Source: Desulfomicrobium apsheronum (GTDB taxonomy: Bacteria > Desulfobacterota > Desulfovibrionia > Desulfovibrionales > Desulfomicrobiaceae). From it: a DNA stretch of 64,000 bases. Each line of letters starts with the position of its first letter. Positions within the stretch are counted from its first letter, which is position 1. The DNA lies in NCBI RefSeq assembly GCF_900114115.1, contig NZ_FORX01000011.1, forward strand, positions 35,816-99,815, given 5' to 3'. Of this stretch, positions 17,305 through 25,522 are shown one piece after another. The notes under the pieces were generated by a model. That model made no database searches. It worked only from the letters and a program-made list of their open reading frames with translations, and was not told the origin of the DNA. The translations under genes and the position numbers were made by a program.

Positions 17305-18534
17305 TTAGTTACCTATGGCTGTCATGAGGTCGTAGACGGGCATCAGCAGTCCGATCATGATGATGGCAAAGAGGCCGCCGAGTACCATCATGATCAGTGG
17401 TTCCAGGGTCTTGGAGAGCACTTGGACGAGGCCGTTGAGCTTTTCGCGGTACAGGTCGGCGACATAGGTCGCCTGGCTGTCCAGACGGCCGGTCATCTCG
17501 CCGACGGAGAGCATCCTGATGGCGAAGGGGTCGAGGGCTTGGTGCTGTTTCAGGGCCTCGGAGAGCAGGTTGCCGGCCTGGAGCGAGTTTTGCGCCCCGA
17601 GCAGGCGTTTTTTATAGATTTCGTTGCCCGTCGCCTCTGTGATCATGGTCATGGCGCGCAGGACACTGATGCTCGTGCCGAGCATGATGCCTAGATATTC
17701 AGTCGCCCTGGCCACCAGGGAGGTGTGTACAATGCGGGATATGACAGGCGCGCGCAGGCTGAGGTAGCTCAGTGCGTAGCGCACCGCGTATACCTTGCGG
17801 CGCAGGATCGAGAGAAGGATGACGAGGCCCGTGGCGAGGATGGCGACGATGCCGAACCATTCCTGGAACCAGTCGGACGCGGCGATGAGCATCCGGGTCG
17901 GCAGGGGGAGTTCGACGCCCAGGTCCTTGAACAGGCTTACCAGCTGCGGCACGACATACCAGAGCCAGAAGACGACCGCCCCGAGGACAACCACGAGCAG
18001 GATGGCCGGATACGTCATGGCGCGTTTCGTGGCGCTCACGATCTCGTGCAGATGCAGGAGATGGTCCCCGCATTTCTTGAGCATCTGGTCGAGCCTGCCG
18101 GCCTCTTCGCCAATGGCGACCATGTGCTGCACCACGAAAGGAGCCAGTCGCGGGTGCTTGATAAGCGCCTCGGAGAATGTCTGGCCCGCCTGAATATCGG
18201 CGCGGATGCAGCGCAGCGCGGCCTTGAGGTGCCTGTTGGCGGCATATTCCTGGATTTTGTCCAGCCCATCCAGAACGGTTACGCCCGCACCCAGGAGCAT
18301 GCCCAGGTTGTGATAGAATTCGGCCAGTTCCAGTCTGGAGAAGGACCCAAGGCCGACCCCGAAGAACTGCGCCAGCATGTTGACTGGTCCTGGCAGCGGT
18401 CTGACTTCGAGGGCGATGCCGCCGTCATGCTCGACATAACGCACTGCCGCCGTGAGGTCGGCGATGGGCAGTTCTATGACGCCGGAGACGATCTTTCCGG
18501 TCTCCGAGATGAGCTTGTAGCGAAAGAGATGCAT
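17305..18534 (-). CDS. mshG: Pilus/type II secretion inner-membrane platform protein (MshG/GspF/PilC)
   Basis: A 409-residue polytopic protein with two GspF domains. The first ends near G-Q-T-F-S-E-A-L, followed by the first membrane helix (A-I-L-L-V-V-V-L-G-A-V-V-F-W-L-W-Y). The second domain repeats the pattern (L-S-E-A-L-K-Q-H, G-E-M-T-G-R-L-D) before the last helix (I-M-M-V-L-G-G-L-F-A-I-I-M-I-G-L-L-M-P). It sits at the base of the pilus and couples ATPase motion to pilin insertion. It lies 14 bases after the ATPase gene. Confidence 0.9.
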   Translation of the reverse strand: MHLFRYKLISETGKIVSGVIELPIADLTAAVRYVEHDGGIALEVRPLPGPVNMLAQFFGVGLGSFSRLELAEFYHNLGMLLGAGVTVLDGLDKIQEYAANRHLKAALRCIRADIQAGQTFSEALIKHPRLAPFVVQHMVAIGEEAGRLDQMLKKCGDHLLHLHEIVSATKRAMTYPAILLVVVLGAVVFWLWYVVPQLVSLFKDLGVELPLPTRMLIAASDWFQEWFGIVAILATGLVILLSILRRKVYAVRYALSYLSLRAPVISRIVHTSLVARATEYLGIMLGTSISVLRAMTMITEATGNEIYKKRLLGAQNSLQAGNLLSEALKQHQALDPFAIRMLSVGEMTGRLDSQATYVADLYREKLNGLVQVLSKTLEPLIMMVLGGLFAIIMIGLLMPVYDLMTAIGN

Positions 18535-18548
18535 TGCCCGACTTCCCT

Positions 18549-20213
18549 TCAGCCCGACGTCGCCGAGGAATAGCGCGAGGCGCCCAGAACACGCTGTAAC
18601 TCTTCGACGCTTGTCTCTCCGCTTGCCACCTTGTTTACGCCGATGTCGAACATGGTCGTGAATCCCTGCTTCAGGGCCAGTTCTTCGAGCTGGTACAAGG
18701 CCGCATCCTGTTCGATCAGGACCCGCATCTCGTGGGTGATGGTCAGAATTTCATAAAGAAGGGTGCGGCCGCGATATCCTGTTCCGCCGCATGCCGAGCA
18801 GCCCTTGGCCCTGTAAAGGGTCCGAATCCGTTTGCCCAGGTAGGCCAGGTCACTGGCCGCCGGCTCGTATTCTTCCATGCAGTTCCTGCACAGGGAGCGG
18901 GCCAGGCGCTGGCTGACGACGCTGACCAGCGATTCGGCGATGGACAGGTTGTCCAGTTCGAGTCCTTTGAGTCGCGGGATGGATCCCAGGGCCGTGTTGC
19001 TGTGCAGGGTGGAGAGCACCATGTGACCTGTGGTGGCAGCGGTGATGGCAGTCTCGGCGGTCAGTTTGTCGCGCATTTCGCCGATGAGGATGATGTCGGG
19101 GTCATGCCGCAGAAAATATCGCATCGCATTGGCGAAGTCGTATCCTGCCTCTTCGTTGACCTGCGTCTGCCTGGCCAGGGGCACGACATGTTCGATGGGG
19201 TTTTCGACCGTCAGCACGTTTTTTCCCAGCAGATCCAGCGAAGAGAGTCCGGCGACCAGGGTCGTCGATTTGCCCGAGCCTGTCGGCCCAGTCAGCAGGA
19301 TGATGCCAAAAGGTTCGCGAAAGGCCGAGGCGAGTCGCTCCAGGTCTTCGGGCAGAAAACCGAGAGCCTTGAGGCTCAGGCTGCCGCGCTCCATGTGCAG
19401 CAGGCGCAGGACAATGTTTTCGCCGTACGGCGTCACCAGCGAGGAGGCGCGGATGTTTATCGTGCGGTGCAGCAGCGTCACGCTCCAGCGTCCGTCCTGC
19501 GGCAGGCGCTGCTCTGAGATGTCCATGCCGGCCGTGAGCTTGATGGTGGTCAAGGCGCGTTTGAGCGTCGGCGGAAAGAAGCGCACGCTGCGCAGGACCC
19601 CGTCCACGCGGAATGCGACATTGATGCCGTGCTCCATGGGGCGGATATGGATGTCCGAGGCGCGCTCCCGAATGGCGAGCAGAAGAAGGTACTCCACAAA
19701 GCGATCGGGCCGGGTGGTCAGGGTGGTATCGTCGGCCAGGATTCGCGCTTCACGGTCAAGCATGACTTCCACGGGATTTTCCAGGAAGAAGAAGTATTCG
19801 TAAATAGCCGAAACTATTTTTGTTTCTTCGGTCAGCACGAACTTTGGCCGTTTTCCCGTAAAGCGCAGACAGGCCTGTTCCATGGCCGTATCGGGCAGGC
19901 TTGAAGTGGCCATGGTCACGAATTGTGCATCATCGCCCAAGGGGAAGATGCGCAGGTTGAGGCATGTGCCGCGGTTGAAGCGGGCGAGCAGGGTCTGGTC
20001 CGGAGTTTCCTTTTCAAGATCGATGTGTGGGAGGCCGAGCTGGACGCTTAAGGCCCTGGTGATGTCGAATTCGGAGACGATGCCAATGCCGCTGAGCACC
20101 TGCCCGAGTTTCTGACCCGTGACGTTCTGCTCTTGCAGGGAGTATTCGATATGCCTGTCGGAGATGAGACCTTTATCTTTGAGCAGATCTCCGATGCGAA
20201 TGGATTGAGTCAT
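18549..20213 (-). CDS. mshE: Pilus extension ATPase with N-terminal MshEN (c-di-GMP-binding type) domain
   Basis: A 554-residue GspE/PilB-type hexameric ATPase. Two MshEN-like helical repeats open the protein (R-I-G-D-L-L...G-L-I and K-L-G-Q-V-L...G-I-V), the pattern that binds c-di-GMP in MshE. The motor domain has Walker A G-P-T-G-S-G-K-S-T, an Asp box, Walker B I-L-I-G-E-M-R-D, a His box, and a tetracysteine zinc site (C-R-N-C and C-S-A-C). It powers pilus assembly. It overlaps the 3' end of the MshM-like gene by four bases. c-di-GMP control is inferred from the family. Confidence 0.9.
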   Translation of the reverse strand: MTQSIRIGDLLKDKGLISDRHIEYSLQEQNVTGQKLGQVLSGIGIVSEFDITRALSVQLGLPHIDLEKETPDQTLLARFNRGTCLNLRIFPLGDDAQFVTMATSSLPDTAMEQACLRFTGKRPKFVLTEETKIVSAIYEYFFFLENPVEVMLDREARILADDTTLTTRPDRFVEYLLLLAIRERASDIHIRPMEHGINVAFRVDGVLRSVRFFPPTLKRALTTIKLTAGMDISEQRLPQDGRWSVTLLHRTINIRASSLVTPYGENIVLRLLHMERGSLSLKALGFLPEDLERLASAFREPFGIILLTGPTGSGKSTTLVAGLSSLDLLGKNVLTVENPIEHVVPLARQTQVNEEAGYDFANAMRYFLRHDPDIILIGEMRDKLTAETAITAATTGHMVLSTLHSNTALGSIPRLKGLELDNLSIAESLVSVVSQRLARSLCRNCMEEYEPAASDLAYLGKRIRTLYRAKGCSACGGTGYRGRTLLYEILTITHEMRVLIEQDAALYQLEELALKQGFTTMFDIGVNKVASGETSVEELQRVLGASRYSSATSG

Positions 20214-21718
20214 GATTTTGGGGTGTTGGATTGACGAAAATGGCGGAGCCAGAAGACCGTGCCCGGATCCAGGGCGCCGGTGGCGGGCAATCCTACGGAG
20301 CGCTGAAACTGACTGCAGGCATACCAGGTGGCGCTGTTGAGCTGCCCGTTGGCGGGTTTGGAAAGAAATCCCAAAGCCTTCAATCGGCTCTGGGCCTCTT
20401 CTACCAGGCGCCCAGACTCGCCGGGCGCCGGGGTTTCAACCGGATACTCCGAATGCCAGATAATCAGCCACTCTGGCGGCGTCTGCGAAAGTTTCTGCCA
20501 CGGCAGGGCCCTCCAGGAGGGTGAAGACTCATTTGTGTCCGGCAGCGTATCGAGAAGGGCCACGGCGAGGCCCGGGGGCAGGTTTTGTCTCAAGGCCGTG
20601 ATCTTTTTTTCGGCGATGGCCATCTTGACCCAGGGTGTCAGTGATTGGGCTTGCGGCTTGCCAAGAAAACCTTCCAGTTCAACGAGAGCGGAGGTCACGT
20701 CTGTGCGGTAAATGTTTTCTTCACCGCTTGGGGCCGCTTCGACATCCCGAATCACGTTCTGTCGGAACATCCCCGCCGGGACAATCTGTTCCATGGGTCT
20801 GCCCGTGAAGCTGAAGACGCTCAGGCCCAGAAGCGTCAGCATGACCAGGCCCGCGATGAGGGGCAGCGGTGACCGCGCGGGGTGTATGACTCCGCTCATT
20901 TCTGAGATGCCGTTCAGTTCACGGATGGCCAGGTGCATGATGCGTGGGGATATGGCCTGCCTGTTGTAGGCAAGGCAGCCGTAAAGCGCTCTCTCCATGA
21001 TCAGCTTGGCCAGGCGCACGTTGCCGCGCGTGGCCCGCCAGAGCATCCAGGCGGCAAGGCCTGTCAGGCGTATCTGAGACCCGGCCTGGCTGAGCTTGAA
21101 GTTTACGTAGCCGATCAGTTCGGAGTGAGTGAACTGTGGCAGGATCTCATAAATGGCGATGCGACTCTTGAGTTGACGCATATCGTGCTGTCTGAGCCGA
21201 TGGTCGAGTTCGGGCTGTGCAAAGAGGATGACTTGGACAAGCTTTTGGCCTTCGAATTCGAAATTACCGAGCATGCGTAGCGCTTCCAGGGAGTCGTCGC
21301 TCAGATTATGTGCCTCGTCCACGGCGATGACTGCAGTCTGGCCCGCCGCGTGAGTTTTCAGGAAGAAGTCATGAAGAATCTTTTGGTAATCCAGAAGCGT
21401 GAAGTGCCGTTCGCATGGCAGTCCGAAGTCGCTCGAAATTGCCCGGAACAATTCTTCCTTGGTGAACATCGTGTTGAAGATCCAGGCGAAAACGGTGTGC
21501 CGTTGTTCAAGGATGCTGAAAAGTTGCAAGGAGAGGGAAGTCTTGCCCACGCCGACCTCGCCAATAAGGACCATGAACCCTTTTCGCGTCATGACTCCAT
21601 GTTCGAATTCGTCCAGAATGACGCGTGTCGCCTGAGTTTGGTAGAAACCGCTCCGGCTGGTAGCCATGGAGAACGGATTTTCCGTGATGTTGAGTTGAGA
21701 GAATGTTGTGTCATTCAT
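20210..21718 (-). CDS. mshM: ExeA/MshM-like AAA ATPase with peptidoglycan-binding domain
   Basis: A 502-residue protein with an AAA module at the N-terminus (Walker A G-E-V-G-V-G-K-T with K59; Walker B V-I-A-V-D-E-A-H). A membrane helix lies at about residue 280 (I-A-G-L-V-M-L-T-L-L-G-L). The periplasmic C-terminal domain (L-V-E-E-A-Q-S-R-L-K-A-L-G-F) is a peptidoglycan-binding type 1 fold. ExeA-like proteins remodel or bind the cell wall so that the secretin can be assembled. It is the first gene of the six-gene assembly operon, with the dyad box 139 bases upstream. Confidence 0.88.
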   Translation of the reverse strand: MNDTTFSQLNITENPFSMATSRSGFYQTQATRVILDEFEHGVMTRKGFMVLIGEVGVGKTSLSLQLFSILEQRHTVFAWIFNTMFTKEELFRAISSDFGLPCERHFTLLDYQKILHDFFLKTHAAGQTAVIAVDEAHNLSDDSLEALRMLGNFEFEGQKLVQVILFAQPELDHRLRQHDMRQLKSRIAIYEILPQFTHSELIGYVNFKLSQAGSQIRLTGLAAWMLWRATRGNVRLAKLIMERALYGCLAYNRQAISPRIMHLAIRELNGISEMSGVIHPARSPLPLIAGLVMLTLLGLSVFSFTGRPMEQIVPAGMFRQNVIRDVEAAPSGEENIYRTDVTSALVELEGFLGKPQAQSLTPWVKMAIAEKKITALRQNLPPGLAVALLDTLPDTNESSPSWRALPWQKLSQTPPEWLIIWHSEYPVETPAPGESGRLVEEAQSRLKALGFLSKPANGQLNSATWYACSQFQRSVGLPATGALDPGTVFWLRHFRQSNTPKS

Positions 21719-21856
21719 AACGTGTCTTGTGCGGAGTTGGATTTTTTATTCCATGATGAGTAGTGGTTGTGGCTGAATGCGTCGCAGTTGCACATTTTAC
21801 GTCGTTGGAAATATTTTAATCATAGACCTGTGTGGCCGTGGGGCAAAGCTGATTGA

Positions 21857-21882
21857 ATACGTAAAGAATGCGTATGTTTGTG
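21857..21882 (-). promoter_or_regulatory. Dyad box upstream of the assembly-ATPase operon
   Basis: This is the second copy of the ATACG-N9-CGTAT box, 139 bases before the MshM-like start and 100 bases past the end of the prepilin operon. It differs from the copy at 14430-14455 at two positions only. Seventeen bases of it recur exactly at 43760-43776 in the opposite orientation. Confidence 0.6.
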
Positions 21883-21984
21883 GGATTCCGTTCACGGATT
21901 ATGTGCGGGCCTTTTCGGGGGCGGTCTCAAATTCAGCCTGGCCTGATCGTCGGTTACAGTGAAGGGGTAACTCCTTTGTTCTGG

Positions 21985-22899
21985 TCATGGCCCAACCCGG
22001 GCAATCACAAGGGTCGTGATGTCTATCTCTTTTCCGGCGGCGATGCTGTGATAGTACCATTTTTCGTCGATCATCGAATACCACAGGCTCCAGTTCAGGC
22101 TGGCATTGAGTACGTATGCAGTGCCGTCCGTCCCGGTCACGAGGAAGGTGTATCCATCAGCGGGCGTTACTTTTGTCCGGTTTCCGGCCGTGGCGTAGTA
22201 TACGCCGTCATAGGCGGTCCCCCACTCAGCAGGGTCCAGCCCTATATCGGTAAAGGCGTAGTCTCCCCAGCTCCTGGGGTAGTAGCCTTTTTCGTCATGG
22301 AACTTCCGGACCAGGGCAATCATCGCCGTGGATATTTCGGCAAAGGTAGATCCGAGGCTGGTGAGAGGCGGGTCGTCCCCCGATCCGGGATGGCCTGAGA
22401 GGAGCCCATTGACAAAATCGAGGGTGGCGTAATCAATGATGTCGTCGAATGTATCGGGCGCGCCTCGTTTCTCGCGCAGGTGCCCCATGGCGATTGTATC
22501 GCCGAGATAATCGTTGCCCAGATCCGGGGCCCGGTTCTTGCCGAGGCTCGCCACCCAGAACGCGACCTTCAGATCTCGGCCCTGGTCGGGCAGCCTGAGG
22601 GTCAGCGGCGCATCGCTCTGTTTGTGGTACACAATGGGCCCGGCCAGGCGATCCAGGCGCTGGGCCATGGAATTTTCGAAGTGGTCCGCCTCTGGAAGCC
22701 GTCCGTGTGCAATCAGGTAGCCAAGGATCTCGTTTCTGGCATTGCGGACCGCCCGTTTCTCCTCGACCAGAAAGTCTTTTTTCTGGCTGGCGATGTAGCG
22801 CGGGGCGATGGTCATGATGAGCAGACTGACGATGACCAGGAGCATGGACAGTTCCACCAGCGAGAATCCGCTGCAGTCCTTGCGTTTGACCTTGCGCAT
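21985..22899 (-). CDS. Minor prepilin
   Basis: A roughly 304-residue protein with prepilin signal S-G|F-S-L-V-E-L and a hydrophobic helix (L-L-V-I-V-S-L-L-I-M-T-I-A-P-R-Y). The start at 22899 lies just past the previous stop and behind AGG; an ATG at 22920, overlapping the previous gene by 14 bases, is the alternative. The long head has aromatic-rich segments. It is the last of four prepilin genes with overlapping or abutting ends, matching the minor pilin sets (MshC/D/O/P type) that prime the pilus tip. Confidence 0.8.
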   Translation of the reverse strand: MRKVKRKDCSGFSLVELSMLLVIVSLLIMTIAPRYIASQKKDFLVEEKRAVRNARNEILGYLIAHGRLPEADHFENSMAQRLDRLAGPIVYHKQSDAPLTLRLPDQGRDLKVAFWVASLGKNRAPDLGNDYLGDTIAMGHLREKRGAPDTFDDIIDYATLDFVNGLLSGHPGSGDDPPLTSLGSTFAEISTAMIALVRKFHDEKGYYPRSWGDYAFTDIGLDPAEWGTAYDGVYYATAGNRTKVTPADGYTFLVTGTDGTAYVLNASLNWSLWYSMIDEKWYYHSIAAGKEIDITTLVIARVGP

Positions 22900-22906
22900 G
22901 TGTCGT

Positions 22907-23380
22907 TTACCTGCAGGCATGGTACTTGAGCTGGTCGAGGCTCATGAATTCGACGAGGTCGTCTCCGCGTTCCGAGAGCTTGATTTCTGCGCCGATTTCG
23001 TACACTGCGTCCGCCCTGCGATTTGGACCTGGCGAGGCGATAAGGAAAACCGCTTTGGCAGACTGCCCGATTTCCAGGGTCATGTCGAAACCGCCCGCAT
23101 TTTGAGAGCAGATGTCCGCGTCCATGGCGAGATACGTATACGGGCTCCCCCAGGTGTCCTGTTCGGGCAACCCGGCCTCGTCGAGGCTGGCGGGAAGCCG
23201 CCCGCGTTCACGCGCAATGTCGACGAGGGCGTGGCGCAGAGAGATAAGGGCGTCCTTGTTTTCATGCAGCTTTTCGTGACGTACGCTGTCCACCAGGGGT
23301 GGGACGAGCAGTGTGACGATGAGTCCCAGGATGACCAGTGCAATGGCCGATTCGATCAGGGTGAAGCCGTTTTTTTTCAT
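22907..23380 (-). CDS. Minor prepilin
   Basis: A 157-residue prepilin beginning MKKNG|F-T-L-I-E-S with the usual assembly helix (A-I-A-L-V-I-L-G-L-I-V-T-L-L). Frame continuity upstream would allow a longer product, but the ATG at 23380 overlaps the stop of the lectin-like pilin gene by four bases and gives a textbook leader. The head includes W-G-S-P-Y-T-Y-L near residue 83, a common pseudopilin motif. Confidence 0.85.
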   Translation of the reverse strand: MKKNGFTLIESAIALVILGLIVTLLVPPLVDSVRHEKLHENKDALISLRHALVDIARERGRLPASLDEAGLPEQDTWGSPYTYLAMDADICSQNAGGFDMTLEIGQSAKAVFLIASPGPNRRADAVYEIGAEIKLSERGDDLVEFMSLDQLKYHACR

Positions 23381-24834
23381 GGCGCTGTGTTGACGAAGCG
23401 GAACCGTGCGTCGTTGACGATCACTTCCTGGGCGGGATGGCCCGTCCCTTGCGTCCATCCGAACATGACGCTGTCGAAGCGATCGTGCCATTGCCTTGGA
23501 AACTGTACGGCATCCGCCGCGTATCTCGCGGCGTTCACGGGCGTGCCGGTCAGGGACTTGCCGAGGTCCTCGCAGTCCGTGCAGTCGAACCACGCATGCA
23601 CCGTATAGTCGCCATCGCCGTCCGCGCGGTCGGCGCGGGTGATCTCGACGCGGACAGGGTAGATGCGCGTGCCCCTGAATTCGAGTTTCTCGTTCAGAAG
23701 GTCGTAGTCCGGGACATCCGGGTCCGGTGGGTTCGGCTCCAGCTTGTGCTTGCAGTCGTCCTGTCCGCGCACCAGATCCGTTTTGCCTTCGTTGCTGCCC
23801 CAGTACAGGATGCCAAGGTGGTGGCAGCCGTAGCTGTTGCATTCGCCAGTGGGGTCGTTGTTGTCCTTGGTCGACGAGAAGTCGATCTCAACCCCGATCT
23901 TGGGCGGCAGGACAAACGGGGCGACACCGTCGTCAAACCCCTTGTTCCGAAAGGACGTCGACGCATAGCCGATGGCCGGGCCGTATCCTCCGCACGAATC
24001 GGGCGAGTTGCTATGGGCGCTGATGAGGGAAAATGTGAATCCGTCATCCACGGTGTTGCTGATGTTCGCTACCGAGAATTCGAAATAGGCCCTGAATTCC
24101 CCGCCAAAGGAGCAGTTCCCGTCGACACAGACGCCGTCATCTGTGGTTCCGGTGTACCATATGCAGCCGTAGCTTTGCAGGTCGGGATGACGACGTGGGA
24201 CGCCCAGGGTGATCGTCTTGGCGTCCTCGTCGACGCTGGCTCCGATTTCAGGTTCGCTGGAGACGACAGAGTAATCCCCCGGGGCGGTGAAATCTTCCAT
24301 TGTGATTTCAGTGCCGGCATTGTCATCGACGTGGCGCAGGGGCGTACACATGAGGGTCTTCAGATGCTGCAGAGTCACGTAATGCACGAGATCGTCGCCC
24401 TTGGCTGTTGCATTCGTCGTCATGCCAGGAAGAACTTCGGCCCGGTTATCTTGGCCGGAACTGGCGATGACGAAGGCGATGTCTTCAAGTTGTTGTTCTT
24501 CGGAGGTCGTGAAGGTGTTGGCTGTGGAATTCGCGGTGCAGATGTCGTGTTCGGAGTCTGTCACGAGGTTTGCGGCGGGGGCGTAGGCAATGGGTTGTTT
24601 CCAAGGGTCGACGGGTTTTCCCAGGGTGTCGAGATCAGGAGGAATTTGATGTTTGTTGGCCATGGCGTAGCCGATGATTTCATCGCGCACGGCCGAAAGT
24701 GTCGCCCTGGCCTCGGACATTCTGTCGCGCTGCGAGGTGGCCAGCAGGCCAGGCAGGAGAAGCGTCGCCATGAGCCCGATGATGGCCAGGACGATGGCCA
24801 TTTCAATGAGGGTGAACCCGGGGTGCCGTTTCAT
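23377..24834 (-). CDS. Large prepilin fused to a lectin-like (concanavalin-fold) adhesin domain
   Basis: A 485-residue protein. Residues 1-170 are a prepilin (G|F-T-L-I-E, assembly helix, pseudopilin W-K-Q-P-I-A-Y motif). Residues of roughly 210-480 carry a beta-rich domain resembling L-type lectins: D-D-G-F-T-F-S-L, a metal-loop-like G-V-E-I-D-F-S-S-T-K-D-N and a late Y-T-V-H-A-W strand, with many Cys for disulfides. Such a subunit at the pilus tip would bind glycans and act as the adhesin. Both ends overlap neighbouring prepilin genes by four bases. The lectin reading is from motif pattern only. Confidence 0.75.
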   Translation of the reverse strand: MKRHPGFTLIEMAIVLAIIGLMATLLLPGLLATSQRDRMSEARATLSAVRDEIIGYAMANKHQIPPDLDTLGKPVDPWKQPIAYAPAANLVTDSEHDICTANSTANTFTTSEEQQLEDIAFVIASSGQDNRAEVLPGMTTNATAKGDDLVHYVTLQHLKTLMCTPLRHVDDNAGTEITMEDFTAPGDYSVVSSEPEIGASVDEDAKTITLGVPRRHPDLQSYGCIWYTGTTDDGVCVDGNCSFGGEFRAYFEFSVANISNTVDDGFTFSLISAHSNSPDSCGGYGPAIGYASTSFRNKGFDDGVAPFVLPPKIGVEIDFSSTKDNNDPTGECNSYGCHHLGILYWGSNEGKTDLVRGQDDCKHKLEPNPPDPDVPDYDLLNEKLEFRGTRIYPVRVEITRADRADGDGDYTVHAWFDCTDCEDLGKSLTGTPVNAARYAADAVQFPRQWHDRFDSVMFGWTQGTGHPAQEVIVNDARFRFVNTAP

Positions 24835-25478
24835 GGACCCACCGCGTGTCTGATTGCCGTCGAGAGTTCATATGCCTTGACCACAAGGACCATGTCGTCG
24901 CGGTTGTCTGAAAAGTCCGGCGGGGAAGGCTGCGAGCCTGATGCGAGTATTTCGGCCCATGGCCCGGTGTCGAGCTTGTCATAGGTCGCGTTGGCTGCCT
25001 TCCCGTCCTTGCCGAGGCTTATCAGCGCGAATGCCACGCCGCCCTGCTCGCCGCCCTCGGCATCAGGGAGGATGATCTTTGAGTCGTTGTGGATGCTGGC
25101 GGCAGTCTGGCCGCGCGCTTCATCACTGACGACGGCGTCTCGCTCGCACAGGCCGGACCCTTCACTGTCGGCACCGACAAGCCAGCGCGGTGCGTTTCCC
25201 CATGCGTCCTTCCCGACGGCAGCACTGCAGGCCTTGAAGTCCGCCTCCCTGGGATAGTGCTCGGTAACCAGTATCGTGCGCTGGAGGCATTCTTTCATAT
25301 GGCGAAGCTGGGATTTGGTCTGTCCGGCCCGTCTGGCCTCGGCAAAGCTGCTCCAGGACAGCATGGCCATACCGGCCACGAAGCCGATAACAACCAGAAG
25401 GATAGTGATCTCCAAAAGCGTAAAGCCTTTTTCTTTACACCTTGTTGGGGGGCGCTGCCCTTGTGTCCCGAAAATCAT
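24831..25478 (-). CDS. Minor prepilin
   Basis: A 215-residue prepilin with a long basic leader and cleavage site K-G|F-T-L-L-E-I, followed by L-L-V-V-I-G-F-V-A-G-M-A. The ATG at 25478 is preferred because AAGGAA precedes it at good spacing. A TTG at 25526 in the same frame overlaps the stop of the HD-GYP gene and would couple translation to that gene. It opens the prepilin operon and overlaps the lectin-like pilin gene by four bases (ATGA). Confidence 0.8.
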   Translation of the reverse strand: MIFGTQGQRPPTRCKEKGFTLLEITILLVVIGFVAGMAMLSWSSFAEARRAGQTKSQLRHMKECLQRTILVTEHYPREADFKACSAAVGKDAWGNAPRWLVGADSEGSGLCERDAVVSDEARGQTAASIHNDSKIILPDAEGGEQGGVAFALISLGKDGKAANATYDKLDTGPWAEILASGSQPSPPDFSDNRDDMVLVVKAYELSTAIRHAVGP

Positions 25479-25522
25479 GGGCCGTTTCCTTGCGATGATA
25501 CCGGCTGTTTTGTGACAGCGAT

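Noticed and set aside
9533..25478. Type II secretion system instead of a pilus
   Set aside because: Presence of ExeA-like, MshN-like and MshEN-type proteins, two major-type pilins and a pilin-lectin favours an MSHA-type pilus, though some parts are shared by both.
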